This document shows, piece by piece, positions 42,501 to 50,691 of a stretch of 64,000 bases of DNA. Below the pieces are notes generated by a model, which searched no databases, had not been told where the DNA came from, and worked only from the letters and a program-made list of their open reading frames with translations. The DNA is taken from assembly GCF_900107995.1 (NCBI RefSeq), contig NZ_FNUM01000009.1, forward strand, positions 1 to 64,000. The letters run 5' to 3'. The translations under genes were made by a program, and so were the position numbers. How positions within the stretch are numbered: the stretch's first letter is position 1; the number at the start of each line of letters is the position of its first letter. Origin of the DNA: Alcanivorax sp. DSM 26293. GTDB lineage: Bacteria > Pseudomonadota > Gammaproteobacteria > Pseudomonadales > Alcanivoracaceae.

Positions 42501-42835
42501 CCCAGGCCATGGCGGCGGGCAGTTTCCATTCGCCGCTGTTCACCGCCGCCTGGCCCAGTGCCGAGTTCGGCGCCATGGGGCTGGAAGGGGCGGTGCGGCT
42601 CGGCTTTGCCAAGGAACTGGCGGCCCAGCCCAGCGCGGAGAAACAGCAGCGCCTTTTCGACAAGCTGGTGGCCAAGGCCTACCAGCAGGGCAAGGCCCTG
42701 AACATGGCCAGCTTCCTGGAGATCGATGCGGTGATTGATCCGCAGGAGAGCCGCCAGTGGATTCTGCGTGGATTGAATGCGTCCGGGTTCAACACCGGCC
42801 GGCACGGCGGTCGACCGTTTGTGGATACGTTTTGA
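39563..42835 (+). CDS. single-chain multidomain acyl-CoA carboxylase (LCC-like)
   Basis: A 1090-residue biotin enzyme that carboxylates an acyl-CoA. Domains in order: biotin carboxylase (about 1-450; ILIANRGEIAIRIANA, GGGGRGMRAV, FMEANPRVQVEHTVTE), a linker, a biotin carrier with biotinyl Lys at about residue 520 (VLEAMKMEFEV), then carboxyltransferase halves (about 590-1090; GTQGMMNHKKTDR, GRCFAGNAALLG, DTPGFMVGPESEKQG). GTG 39563 follows TGGAGTCCGCC. Most bacteria split these activities among subunits; the order and length match the single-chain long-chain acyl-CoA carboxylase described structurally from Mycobacterium avium. In a wax-ester producer it may act on long-chain acyl-CoA. It is monocistronic. 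Confidence 0.88.
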   Translation: MPVPFSAILIANRGEIAIRIANACADLGLRSVGVFAQDDQASLHTRQVDTAVALPGRGVPAYLDGAQLIAVAREQGCEAIHPGYGFLAENADFADQCAEAGITLIGPGADTLRLFGDKAAARALAARCQVPLVQGTAQAVSLEEARAFMASLQGSGVMIKALSGGGGRGMRAVTDSAALDAAYARCQSEAKAAFGNDAVYVEQLVEAARHIEVQVLGDGSGAVSHLWERDCTLQRRHQKLVEFAPAPGLDPALRDRIIDSALTLAAEVNYQGIGTFEFLVEPDQDRFYFMEANPRVQVEHTVTEQVTGVDLVQSQIWLAAGASLADLNLETAPACEGMAVQLRLNLETLKADGSTAPAAGTLTAYEPASGPGIRVDGYGYAGYPVSPAYDSLLAKLIVTGTDYGSVLQRARRALTQTRIEGVPNNRDLLQALLASDHVAANTVTTRYVESHLDALLAAIPVVPAGDRPAVASAPQSETSATPAGCEALLSPTTGVLVSLLVQEGDTVQVGQMVAVLEAMKMEFEVLASTAGSVHSLAAGEGDALNESAPLLFVEPGEVAGDAIATEESVDLDHIRKDLAEVLDRHQAISDEGRPQAVAKRHGKGKRTARENLDDLLDAGSFQEYGAMALAAQRRRRSAEELQAMSPADGLIGGTGTVNADQVGEQSARVMAMSYDYTVFAGTQGMMNHKKTDRLLQLAGQWKMPLVLFAEGGGGRPGDTDFVGVAGLDCHTFAAMAKLSGQVPLVGIGSGRCFAGNAALLGCCDVIIATEDASIGMAGPAMIEGGGLGRFTPEEVGPVSVQAANGVVDVRVRDEAEAVAVAKQYLSYFQGSVADWQATDPRELRHRIPEKRTRVYDMRRVIETLADTGSVLELRRAFAPGMITALVRIEGKPFGLIANDPQHLGGAIDAVGGDKAARFMQLCEAFGLPMVSLCDTPGFMVGPESEKQGTVRHVSRMFVTAASLTVPFFTLVLRKGYGLGAQAMAAGSFHSPLFTAAWPSAEFGAMGLEGAVRLGFAKELAAQPSAEKQQRLFDKLVAKAYQQGKALNMASFLEIDAVIDPQESRQWILRGLNASGFNTGRHGGRPFVDTF

Positions 42836-42884
42836 AAAGCCTGGTGCGAGGTACGAGTTTCGAGTTGCGAAAACCCAGGCACGA

Positions 42885-43057
42885 AGCCGCTGTAGGAGCC
42901 CATGCTTGCATGGCGAACCGCGCCTGCGCGGAAATCGACCGTAGGGCGATCAGGGTTTTCAGAGCTCGACAGGTTTCAAAAAAGATTGCTGCCGCTCGAA
43001 CCTCTGTCGCCTCGCTACGCTCGGTTCGCCATGCAAGCATGGGCTCCTACAGCGGCT
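42885..43057. repeat. REP-like pair, ATGCTTGCAT class, with interior
   Basis: AGCCGCTGTAGGAGCCCATG and its inverse bound the element; the ends form a CCATGC/GCATGG hairpin. The interior includes GGAAATCGACCGTAGGGCGA and TGCCGCTCG, both also found in the 15738 element. An orphan CGAGTTTCGAGTTGCGAAAA just upstream (42853-42872) matches the interior arms of the GCGCGAT class. It occupies most of the 305-bp gap after the carboxylase. Confidence 0.88.
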
Positions 43058-43140
43058 AGGGAAGGAAGGCGGCGCCGGTACCGTCCCCGGCCGGGAATCT
43101 CTACACTGTGCGGAAATTCACCGCTGATCCGGACGGATCC

Positions 43141-44466
43141 ATGACTCAAGCCCCTGCCCGCGCCTTGCCTTTGTTGCCACTGCTGTTTTTTATGGCGGTG
43201 TTCTTCGGTAGCGGGATCTATTACAGCCTGCAGGGTACCGAGTTCGCTTTCTACCAGATCAAGGCGCCGGTGGTGGCCATGGCGGCCATTGTGCTGGCCT
43301 GTGTGCTGGCGCGGCAGGCGCTGGGCCGCAGTGTGGAGCGCCTGCTGGCGGGGATCGGCCACCCCAATATCATCCTCATGTGTCTGGTGTTCCTGCTGGC
43401 CGGGGCCTTTGCCAGTGTCAGCGAGAGCATCGGCAGTGTGGATGCCACCGTACAGTTTGGCCTGCGCATTATTCCCTCTGACTGGGTATTGCCGGCCCTG
43501 TTTCTGATCGCTGCCTTTATCGCCACGGCCATGGGCACCTCCATGGGCACCATCGCCGCCACTGCGCCCATTGCCGCCGGCTTTGCCCAGGCTACCGGGC
43601 TGCCCTTGCCGCTGGCGGTGGGGGCCGTGGTGGGCGGCGCCATGTTCGGCGATAACCTGTCGATGATTTCCGATACCACCATTGCGTCGACTCGCAGCCA
43701 GGGCGTGTCGCTGAAGGACAAGTTCCGGGTGAATATCTGGGTTGCCCTGCCGGCGGCGCTGGTGACCGTGATGGTGCTGGTGATGCTGGGCGGCGGTGAC
43801 CATCAGGTGCAGGCGGAGCCGTTGCAGCCCTGGTTGGTGCTGCCTTACCTGCTGGTCTTTGCTTTGGCCCTGAGCGGGTTGCACGTGTTGGCGGTGTTGA
43901 TCATCGGTATCGCCGTGGCCGGGGCCACCGGCATGGTGCAGGGGGCGGACTATGGGCTGGCCCAGGTGAATGGGGCGGTCTACAGCGGTTTTGAAAGCAT
44001 GTTCGAGATCATGCTGCTGTCCATGCTGATCGGTGGGCTGTCACAACTGATGACCGACCAGGGTGGCACCCGCTGGTTGATCGAACGGATTCACGGCCTG
44101 ACCCGCTGGCTGAAACTGCCCCTGCAACGGGCCGGGGAAGTGGGCATTGCCCTGCTGGTGGTGGTGGCCAATGTGTTCGTGGCCAACAACACCGTGGCCA
44201 TTGTGCTGACCGGGGAGATGGCCCGGGACATCGCCGAAGACCATGGTGTGGACCTGCGCCGTTCCGCCAGTGTGCTGGATATCTTTTCCTGCGTGGTGCA
44301 GGGGCTGATTCCCTATGGCGCCCAGGTGTTGCTGGCCTGTTCCATCGCCGGGCTGTCACCGCTGGCGCTGATCGGTGCTATCCATTACTGCTGGGCACTG
44401 GCGGTGGCCGGGGTGATCGCCATTGTCATCAACCGGCCACGGTTGGTGTCACTCAAACAGGGATAG
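43141..44466 (+). CDS. Na+/H+ antiporter, NhaC family
   Basis: A 441-residue membrane protein with about eleven hydrophobic helices. [21 protein letters not shown] and [18 protein letters not shown] are characteristic of NhaC-type carriers; the polar [10 protein letters not shown] stretch lies in the membrane core and probably binds the cation. ATG 43141 was chosen; an in-frame GTG at 43108 adds 11 polar residues. The 3' end overlaps the convergent msrAB gene by 18 bp. Specificity could instead be for organic acids such as malate with Na+, as in MleN. Confidence 0.82.
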   Translation: MTQAPARALPLLPLLFFMAVFFGSGIYYSLQGTEFAFYQIKAPVVAMAAIVLACVLARQALGRSVERLLAGIGHPNIILMCLVFLLAGAFASVSESIGSVDATVQFGLRIIPSDWVLPALFLIAAFIATAMGTSMGTIAATAPIAAGFAQATGLPLPLAVGAVVGGAMFGDNLSMISDTTIASTRSQGVSLKDKFRVNIWVALPAALVTVMVLVMLGGGDHQVQAEPLQPWLVLPYLLVFALALSGLHVLAVLIIGIAVAGATGMVQGADYGLAQVNGAVYSGFESMFEIMLLSMLIGGLSQLMTDQGGTRWLIERIHGLTRWLKLPLQRAGEVGIALLVVVANVFVANNTVAIVLTGEMARDIAEDHGVDLRRSASVLDIFSCVVQGLIPYGAQVLLACSIAGLSPLALIGAIHYCWALAVAGVIAIVINRPRLVSLKQG

Positions 44467-45510
44467 ATACTCCCCGTAACCCTGTTCGGCCATCTCGTCC
44501 TTGGGCACAAAGCGCATCGCCGCGGAGTTCATGCACCAGCGCTGGCCGGTGGGCGCGGGGCCATCGCTGAACACATGACCCAGGTGGGAGTCCGCGTAGC
44601 GGCTGCGCACTTCCGTGCGGGTGGCCCACAGCTTGTTGTCTTCGTGCAGGGTGACGAATTCCTTGTCGATGGGCTTGGTAAAGCTGGGCCAGCCGGTGCC
44701 GGACTTGTACTTGTCTGTGGAGGAAAACAACGGCTCGCCGCTGATCACGTCCACATAGATACCCTCGGCCTTGTTGTCGAAGTATTCATTCTGGAAAGCC
44801 CGCTCGGTGGCGTCTTCCCGGGTCACCTGGTAGACCAGCTTGGGCAGGGCTTTTTTCAGTACCTCATCGCTGGGTCGTTGGAACTGGTCCGGACCCTGCC
44901 AGCGTTGCGTCACCTGTTCAGTGAGCCAGGGGCGATGTTTCGGGTCGTCCCAGTGTTCTTCCAGAAACTGGTCACGGCCGGAGCGATAGCGGTAGTACTT
45001 GTACTTGAGGCTGTGGGTCTTGTAGTAATCCTGGTGGTAATCCTCCGCCGGGTAGAAGGCCTTCAGTTCGGTGATTTCGGTGACCACCGGCTTGTCGAAG
45101 CGGCCGCTTTCATCCAGTGCTTTCCGGGAGGCCAGGGCTGCCGTTTTCTCTGCCTCGGTCTGGTAGAAAATGGCGCTGCGATACTGCTGGCCGCGATCCA
45201 CGAACTGGCCGTTGGGGTCGGTGGGGTCGATATGCTGCCAGAACCAGGTGAGCAGGTTGTCATAGCTCACCACCGCCGGGTCGTAGATCACCTTGACGGT
45301 TTCCGTATGGCCGGTGCGGCCATGGGCCACATCCTCGTAGCTGGGATTCTTTTCGTCTCCCCCGGCAAAGCCGCTGATGGCATCGCTGACCCCATCCAGC
45401 TCTTCAAAATCCGATTCGGTACACCAGAAACAGCCGCCGGCGAAGTAGGCCTCGGCGGCCAACAGTGGGCTGCTCACGGTGAGAGCAGCCAGAAACAACA
45501 AAGTACGCAT
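44449..45510 (-). CDS. msrAB: exported methionine sulfoxide reductase MsrA-MsrB fusion
   Basis: A 353-residue fusion repairing both methionine sulfoxide epimers. The signal peptide [18 protein letters not shown] directs it to the periplasm. MsrA follows with nucleophile C27 in GGCFWCTE, then MsrB from about residue 215 with catalytic C326 in [11 protein letters not shown]. The MsrB part lacks the CxxC zinc ligands and has Thr in SGTGWPSF where many relatives have the resolving Cys; the Neisseria PilB MsrB domain also lacks the zinc site. No thioredoxin-like domain is fused, so an external reductant is needed. ATG 45510 has a perfect AGGAGG. Confidence 0.92.
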   Translation of the reverse strand: MRTLLFLAALTVSSPLLAAEAYFAGGCFWCTESDFEELDGVSDAISGFAGGDEKNPSYEDVAHGRTGHTETVKVIYDPAVVSYDNLLTWFWQHIDPTDPNGQFVDRGQQYRSAIFYQTEAEKTAALASRKALDESGRFDKPVVTEITELKAFYPAEDYHQDYYKTHSLKYKYYRYRSGRDQFLEEHWDDPKHRPWLTEQVTQRWQGPDQFQRPSDEVLKKALPKLVYQVTREDATERAFQNEYFDNKAEGIYVDVISGEPLFSSTDKYKSGTGWPSFTKPIDKEFVTLHEDNKLWATRTEVRSRYADSHLGHVFSDGPAPTGQRWCMNSAAMRFVPKDEMAEQGYGEYLSLFE

Positions 45511-45661
45511 GATTGATACCTCCTGACGCTTGGATGCCCGACCGGCGGATTTGTTGCAAAACCGGTGATTTCTTACGCGCTGTCGCTGCGAAGGCGGACA
45601 GAGCCGGGCCTCTCCTTCCGTCACAGTCTGGGGCTGTGAGCGAGAATAAAGGGAGAAGACC

Positions 45662-46552
45662 GTGACGATACCGGTACGACAAGGCGGTCTGCGGCTTGGC
45701 CTGGTGGTGGCTATGTGGTTGCTGGCGGCCGTGGCCCGGGCCGGAGAGCCCCCCTTGCAGCTGGCCAGGGTGTATCAGCCGGGCATGGACCTGCAGGGCT
45801 ATTGGGTCAGCGAAAAGCTGGACGGGGTGCGCGCCTACTGGGACGGGCAGCAGTTGCTGTCCCGGGGAGGCAATGTGATTGCGGCGCCGGAGTGGTTCCT
45901 GCGGGATTTCCCGGATCAGCCTCTGGATGGCGAACTGTGGATGGGGCGGGGCCGCTTTGCCCAGGTGTCCGCGGCCATCCGCCGGTTGCAGCCGAAGGCG
46001 GAAGAGTGGCGGCAAATCCGTTTCATGCTGTTCGACCTGCCGGCCTCCGGTGTGCCGTTCAGCGAGCGCATTATCCGAATGCGTCAGCTGACCAGAGATA
46101 CCGGCTCCTACCATCTGGCCATGGTGGAACAGCGGCCGGCCACGGACCATGAGGCCCTGCTGGCCGATCTGGACCGGGTGCTGGCGGCGGGGGGCGAAGG
46201 CTTGATGCTGCACCATGGCGACAGCATCTACCAAACCGGCCGCACGGCAGCATTGTTGAAGGTAAAAACCTTCCAGGATGCGGAAGCAACGGTGGTGGAT
46301 TACACCACGGGGAAAGGCAAATACCAGGGCCAGGTTGGCGCATTGGTGGTGGAAACCGAAGCGGGCCGGCGCTTCAAGCTGGGCAGTGGTCTTAGCGATA
46401 GCGAGCGCGCGAACCCGCCACCGCTGGGCAGCACGGTGACCTATAAATTCTACGGTCTCACGTCCACGGGGTTGCCCCGCTTTGCCAGCTTTTTGCGAAT
46501 ACGAAACGACGAGCCGGCGGCGCCGACTCGTCAGGTGTTGCAGTCCGATTGA
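45662..46552 (+). CDS. exported ATP-dependent DNA ligase (LigE type)
   Basis: A 296-residue minimal ATP-dependent DNA ligase. Residues 1-28 ([17 protein letters not shown]) form a signal peptide, so the mature enzyme is periplasmic. Motif I is K52-L-D-G-V-R, followed by motif III-like FMLFDLPAS, motif [10 protein letters not shown] and motif [13 protein letters not shown], then a short OB domain. No zinc-finger, BRCT or other accessory domain. Lig E proteins in Neisseria and Haemophilus relatives are linked to extracellular DNA or competence. GTG 45662 follows AAGGGAGAAGACC. It is divergent from msrAB. Confidence 0.88.
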   Translation: MTIPVRQGGLRLGLVVAMWLLAAVARAGEPPLQLARVYQPGMDLQGYWVSEKLDGVRAYWDGQQLLSRGGNVIAAPEWFLRDFPDQPLDGELWMGRGRFAQVSAAIRRLQPKAEEWRQIRFMLFDLPASGVPFSERIIRMRQLTRDTGSYHLAMVEQRPATDHEALLADLDRVLAAGGEGLMLHHGDSIYQTGRTAALLKVKTFQDAEATVVDYTTGKGKYQGQVGALVVETEAGRRFKLGSGLSDSERANPPPLGSTVTYKFYGLTSTGLPRFASFLRIRNDEPAAPTRQVLQSD

Positions 46553-48553
46553 TCAGGGCTGCAGCTTCAACTCGTAGATAGCTTCGTTGCCGCTGTCATC
46601 CAGCAGGGTGGCCATGAAGCTGCCACCGGCACCGGCCACCGCGTCGGCCACGAAGTTTTTGGCGCGGTCGGTGTTGGGTACCCGGAAGACGATTTGCAGA
46701 TCACTGCTGTAACCCAGGATCGGGGCGAAGGACCAGTTGTTGTCGGCGGTAGGGGTTACCGGGCTGTTGGCCTGGATGTAGTTGCCGACCACCTGGCGGT
46801 TTTCGTCCGGAGATTCGATCACCACATGATCGCCACCGGTGCCGGCAAAGTGGCCGCCGGTAGCACGGTAGTTGTTGCTGGCGATCAGGAACTCCTGGGC
46901 TGGGTCGATGGCGGCACCTTCGAACTGCAGGTTGACGATACGGCTGCCGTCGCTGACCTTGGCACAGTCCCGGTCGTAGCGGGCCGGTTCGGTCACATCG
47001 ATCTGGTAGCTGACCCCGTCGATGACATCGAAGTTGTAGGTGGGGAAGCCACTGAAATCCACCAATTCCTGGCGGTCGGCGGTGTCGGTGATCTGGAAGA
47101 ACTGGGAAGCGGAACATTCCAGCCATTGTTCCAGTTCTGCCCCGGTCACTTTCACGGCCATCAGGGTATTGGGGTAGAGGTAGAGATCGGCGATGTTCTT
47201 CACTTGCAGCTCGCCAGCGGGAACCACGGTGAAGCTGCTTTCCTCGGCGCAGACCCCGTCACGGTCACAGGCCTTGAACGGGGCGGCGGCGGACAATACA
47301 GGTAAGCCATCCAGCTCGGTGCCGACAATGGCGTCTTCCACATAGGCTTTCTGGGCATCGCTGACGATCTGGATGGAAGGGTCATCCTTCACCACTGCCA
47401 GGAAGCTGAAGATGTCGTCAGTGGACTCGCCGATCACCTGACCCATGTAGTTCAGGGTGGCGTCGTGGTCGGGCTTTACCAGGGCGGTGAGGGCGGCATC
47501 GGCTTCACCTTCCGGGTCCAGGGCGCGGGCTTCCACCTTGCTGTTCACCACGGTCCAGCTTTCGCCGTCCTCATTGAGTGCCAGGGTCAGGTCGATGATG
47601 CCCAGGTGGCTGCCCCAGTAGCCGGGCATGACCGAGGGCACGCCCTTGATGGTGCCTTTTTCCAGATCCACGTTGGCGGTGTTGGCAAAGCTGTCCGAGG
47701 GGAAAGTCAGGTGGCTGTGGCCGAACATGATGGCATCGATGCCATCCACGTCCGCCAGGTACCAGCTGCTGTTTTCTGCCTTGGCCTCTTCCGAGTAGGC
47801 GGTGGTGTTGATGCCGGAGTGGGGAATGGCAACGATGATGTCTGCGCCTTCTGCCTTCATCTGCGGCACCAGCAACTCCGCGGTGGCCTTGATGTCCTTG
47901 GCGGTGACCTTGCCTTCCAGGTTCTTCTTGTCCCACTGCATGATTTGCGGTGGCAGGAAGCCGATAAAGCCCAGGGTCAGGTCGTGGGGGTTGCCGTCCC
48001 GGTCGTAGACTGTCTTGGTGATCAGTTTGTACTGATCAAAATACGGGGTGCTGCCGTCGGCGCTGAACACGTTGGCGCTAATGTAGGGAAAGGCGGCGTC
48101 GTCCACGCTTTCGGCGAGGAAATCCAGGCCGTAGTTGAATTCGTGGTTGCCGTAGTTGCCCACGTCGTAGGCCATTTCATTCATCACCTTGTAGACCGGG
48201 TGCACCTCGCCGCTGGTGAGCCCCTGCGCCTGGCGCCAGTCGCCCATGGGGCTGCCCTGGATCAGGTCGCCGTTGTCGACCAGTGCAGAATTTTCCGGGT
48301 AGGTGATTTCGGCGCGGGCCTGTTTGACCAGCATGGCGGTGCGCACCAGGCCATGGCCGTTGTCCACGCTGTCACTGTAGTAGTTGTAGTCCATCACGTT
48401 GGCGTGGATGTCGGTGGTTTCCATCAGACGCAGATCCACTCGGGGGCCGGTGTTCTGCTCTGCGGCGTTGTTGTCATTATCGCCGCCGCAGCCACTGAGC
48501 AGGGCGCCGCCGGCCAGCGACAGGGCGAGCAGGAATCGCAGTGAAGCTTTCAT
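46553..48553 (-). CDS. cpdB: 2',3'-cyclic nucleotide phosphodiesterase/3'-nucleotidase, lipoprotein
   Basis: A 666-residue calcineurin-like metallophosphoesterase that degrades cyclic nucleotides and nucleotides outside the cytoplasm to release nucleoside and phosphate. The lipobox LLSGCGGD follows a signal peptide (start ATG 48553, AGGA upstream). Metal motifs: ETTDIHANVMDYNYY, VDNGDLIQG, YGNHEFNYG and GHSHLTF. The C-terminal nucleotide-binding domain is complete but has an internal insert with two cysteine pairs (ACDRDGVCAEE). CpdB is preferred over 5'-nucleotidase UshA because of the DYNYYSD context. It follows the secreted OB-fold protein gene in the same direction, 66 bp downstream of its stop. 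Confidence 0.85.
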   Translation of the reverse strand: MKASLRFLLALSLAGGALLSGCGGDNDNNAAEQNTGPRVDLRLMETTDIHANVMDYNYYSDSVDNGHGLVRTAMLVKQARAEITYPENSALVDNGDLIQGSPMGDWRQAQGLTSGEVHPVYKVMNEMAYDVGNYGNHEFNYGLDFLAESVDDAAFPYISANVFSADGSTPYFDQYKLITKTVYDRDGNPHDLTLGFIGFLPPQIMQWDKKNLEGKVTAKDIKATAELLVPQMKAEGADIIVAIPHSGINTTAYSEEAKAENSSWYLADVDGIDAIMFGHSHLTFPSDSFANTANVDLEKGTIKGVPSVMPGYWGSHLGIIDLTLALNEDGESWTVVNSKVEARALDPEGEADAALTALVKPDHDATLNYMGQVIGESTDDIFSFLAVVKDDPSIQIVSDAQKAYVEDAIVGTELDGLPVLSAAAPFKACDRDGVCAEESSFTVVPAGELQVKNIADLYLYPNTLMAVKVTGAELEQWLECSASQFFQITDTADRQELVDFSGFPTYNFDVIDGVSYQIDVTEPARYDRDCAKVSDGSRIVNLQFEGAAIDPAQEFLIASNNYRATGGHFAGTGGDHVVIESPDENRQVVGNYIQANSPVTPTADNNWSFAPILGYSSDLQIVFRVPNTDRAKNFVADAVAGAGGSFMATLLDDSGNEAIYELKLQP

Positions 48554-48619
48554 GATGTGTCCTGTGTGTCGGGTTGGGAAAGGCGGCGCGAACGCCGCCA
48601 GGCAAGGGTTCAAAAAGAG

Positions 48620-50479
48620 TCAGGGGCAGTTGCTGATCACGGTGAGTGAGCTCACCGATTCCAGGCTGGGGTAACTCATGTAGAGGTCGCGCACGCCGTC
48701 CACTTCCAGGGTCTGGCCGATCATGGCGGGGTTGTTGGCGGGGCTGTATTCGGCGCGCTGGTCGGATTCCAGCTTTACGTAAATGGTGGTGCTGTTGTTC
48801 AGGTCGCCCAGCTCCAGGGCGTAGGGGTCGTTGACGCCGCTGATGACTTCGCCGATTACGGTGAGCGGGGTGCCCTGGCTGCTGGCGTAGGCGTCGCTTA
48901 CCGACACCGCGCCGCTGCTGCCACAACTGCCGCCGCCGGTACTGCCATCCACCAGCTGCATGTCGGTGACGTACTCGATGCTGGGCTCACCCATGTAGAC
49001 ATCACGCTCGCCGCTCACCTGCAGGGTTTCACCGATCACTGCCGGGTTGTTCTGCGGGCTGAAGTCGTTGCGGTACTGGCTTTCCAGTTTCACGTAGAGG
49101 GTGGCGCTGCCGGCACTGTCCTCTATTTCCAGGGCGTACTCGCCGTTGATGGCCTGGGTAATCACGCCTTCCACGGTGACGGAGGTGCCAGTGGGTTCGG
49201 CCAGGGCCTCGCTGACGGACAGCACCTCCCCGCCGCTAGAGCTGCCACCGGGGCCGTTCGGGGCACCGTAGGCGCCATAGTCGAAGGTGCTGGCATCCCA
49301 GGGGTTATAGCCGCCGGAGGGGGTATTCCAGGGCTGGCCGTTGTCCGGGTCGTCCAGCTCTTCGCTGGCCATGGGGGTGGGTGTGGCGGTGCCGGCCGGG
49401 TGGGCGCTGCTGTTGAACTGGGTGTAGCTTTCCGGGGTGGCCAGCCAGTCGATCAGGTTAATGCTGAGCTGGGCGGCGTTGCCGGCATCGGTCCAACCCG
49501 GGTAGGTGCTCTTGGTGTTGCCATTGTCCTGGCGCTTGTACTTGGGTGAGGCATCTTCGATGGGGCTGGAGTCGCCGATAAAGGCGGCCTTGCCGGCACC
49601 GGACTTGGCGATGGCCACGTAGGGGCCCTCGGCGGTGCCGCCGAAGTAGAGCCCGGAATCCACAGCATGGCTCCAGCGGCTGGGGCTGTCGCTGGTGGAG
49701 AAATACACCAGGCCCTTGGCCCGGTTCGGGTCGGTGATGGCCAGGGTGGCGCCGCCGGCCATCAGTACCGGGCCTACGCCGGTGGTAAGCCCCTCTACCT
49801 GGCTGGCCGGCTCGATACCGCTGGCGCCGCTGTGCCAGTCGATGGCGTTGAAACGAAAGCGAATGCCGAATTCCTGCGCCAGCCAGCCGCTGGCGGTACC
49901 GGGATTGCGCAGGTCGCCATAGCTGCCGCCCACATTGAACTGGGACAGGGTGGAACGGTTATAGCCGTTGAACACCTCGGTGCTGTCCCAGGTGTTCAGG
50001 TTGCGGTCCGCGTTGTAATGGTCGGCCACAAAGAAAATGCCCTTGCCGTCGGCCACAAAATCTTCCAGGGCTTGCTGTTCGGCCAGGGTGAAGGGACGGT
50101 TGCTTTCCGCCAGTACCAGCACATCCGCGTGACTGATGGCGGTGTAAGTGATGACCGCTTCGTTGGCGTTGCTGTTGGCGATGGTTGGGGTGGTGTAGTC
50201 GTCCACAAACTGGATAACGCCGTCACTGTTCTTGTCCACACCCCGGTATTCCTGCACCGTATAGCCTTCGGCCACCAGCGCATCGGCGAAGTCGGAAAAG
50301 GCGCCGTCGATCACCCAGTCCGCGTTGCCTTCGGTGCCCCCGTGGGACACGTCGAACAGCACCACCTTGCCGTTGTCGTTGGCGCCGGGGGTCTTGATGG
50401 GGGCGGGGTAGTTCCACTGGTAGGCATGGGCCGACCCCAGTGAGGCGGCCAGCAGGCCGGCGAAAAGAATGTGCTTCAT
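48620..50479 (-). CDS. secreted protein with amidotransferase-like N-domain and two OB-fold repeats
   Basis: A 619-residue protein with signal peptide MKHILFAGLLAASLGSAHA. Residues about 35-330 look like a class-I glutamine-amidotransferase-like (ThuA/DUF4350-like) fold: VVLFDVSHGG, DVLVLAESNRPF, GKGIFFVADHYNAD. A Gly/Pro/Ser-rich linker follows, then two tandem copies of about 90 residues, each with V-E-G-V-I-T or V-I-G-E-V-I, a YALE-x-x-D block, YVKLES and a C-terminal RD-YM. These resemble nucleic-acid-binding OB domains found in secreted nucleases. It precedes cpdB, so a role around extracellular DNA or nucleotides is likely, but no nuclease catalytic motif is seen. Confidence 0.7.
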   Translation of the reverse strand: MKHILFAGLLAASLGSAHAYQWNYPAPIKTPGANDNGKVVLFDVSHGGTEGNADWVIDGAFSDFADALVAEGYTVQEYRGVDKNSDGVIQFVDDYTTPTIANSNANEAVITYTAISHADVLVLAESNRPFTLAEQQALEDFVADGKGIFFVADHYNADRNLNTWDSTEVFNGYNRSTLSQFNVGGSYGDLRNPGTASGWLAQEFGIRFRFNAIDWHSGASGIEPASQVEGLTTGVGPVLMAGGATLAITDPNRAKGLVYFSTSDSPSRWSHAVDSGLYFGGTAEGPYVAIAKSGAGKAAFIGDSSPIEDASPKYKRQDNGNTKSTYPGWTDAGNAAQLSINLIDWLATPESYTQFNSSAHPAGTATPTPMASEELDDPDNGQPWNTPSGGYNPWDASTFDYGAYGAPNGPGGSSSGGEVLSVSEALAEPTGTSVTVEGVITQAINGEYALEIEDSAGSATLYVKLESQYRNDFSPQNNPAVIGETLQVSGERDVYMGEPSIEYVTDMQLVDGSTGGGSCGSSGAVSVSDAYASSQGTPLTVIGEVISGVNDPYALELGDLNNSTTIYVKLESDQRAEYSPANNPAMIGQTLEVDGVRDLYMSYPSLESVSSLTVISNCP

Positions 50480-50629
50480 GAGTGTTCATCCCTGAGCAGA
50501 AAATGGAGTGCCCAGAGGGTGGCGGCGTGACAAGTCCCGGCCGTAAAAAACCTGTGAATTTTAGGTGAATGCCGTTCGTTTTATGGCAGGGTAGGCATTA
50601 CCGACGAAAACAGGACAATCATCATGGCC

Positions 50630-50647
50630 CGGTCATGAGCGGGTCAT
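50630..50647 (+). promoter_or_regulatory. possible Pho box
   Basis: CGGTCAT, a 4-bp spacer (GAGC) and GGGTCAT match the 7-4-7 layout of PhoB sites (6 of 7 and 5 of 7 against CTGTCAT). It lies 45 bp before the phospholipase D-like gene and 151 bp from the divergent secreted-protein gene. Confidence 0.4.
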
Positions 50648-50691
50648 AACAACGGCAATGGAGCGGTGTGGGTGAATGGAGAGGGAACATT

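Noticed and set aside
44449-44466. 18-bp convergent overlap of the NhaC-type gene and msrAB as a regulatory device
   Set aside because: Short convergent overlaps are common in compact genomes, and no structure or additional signal was seen.
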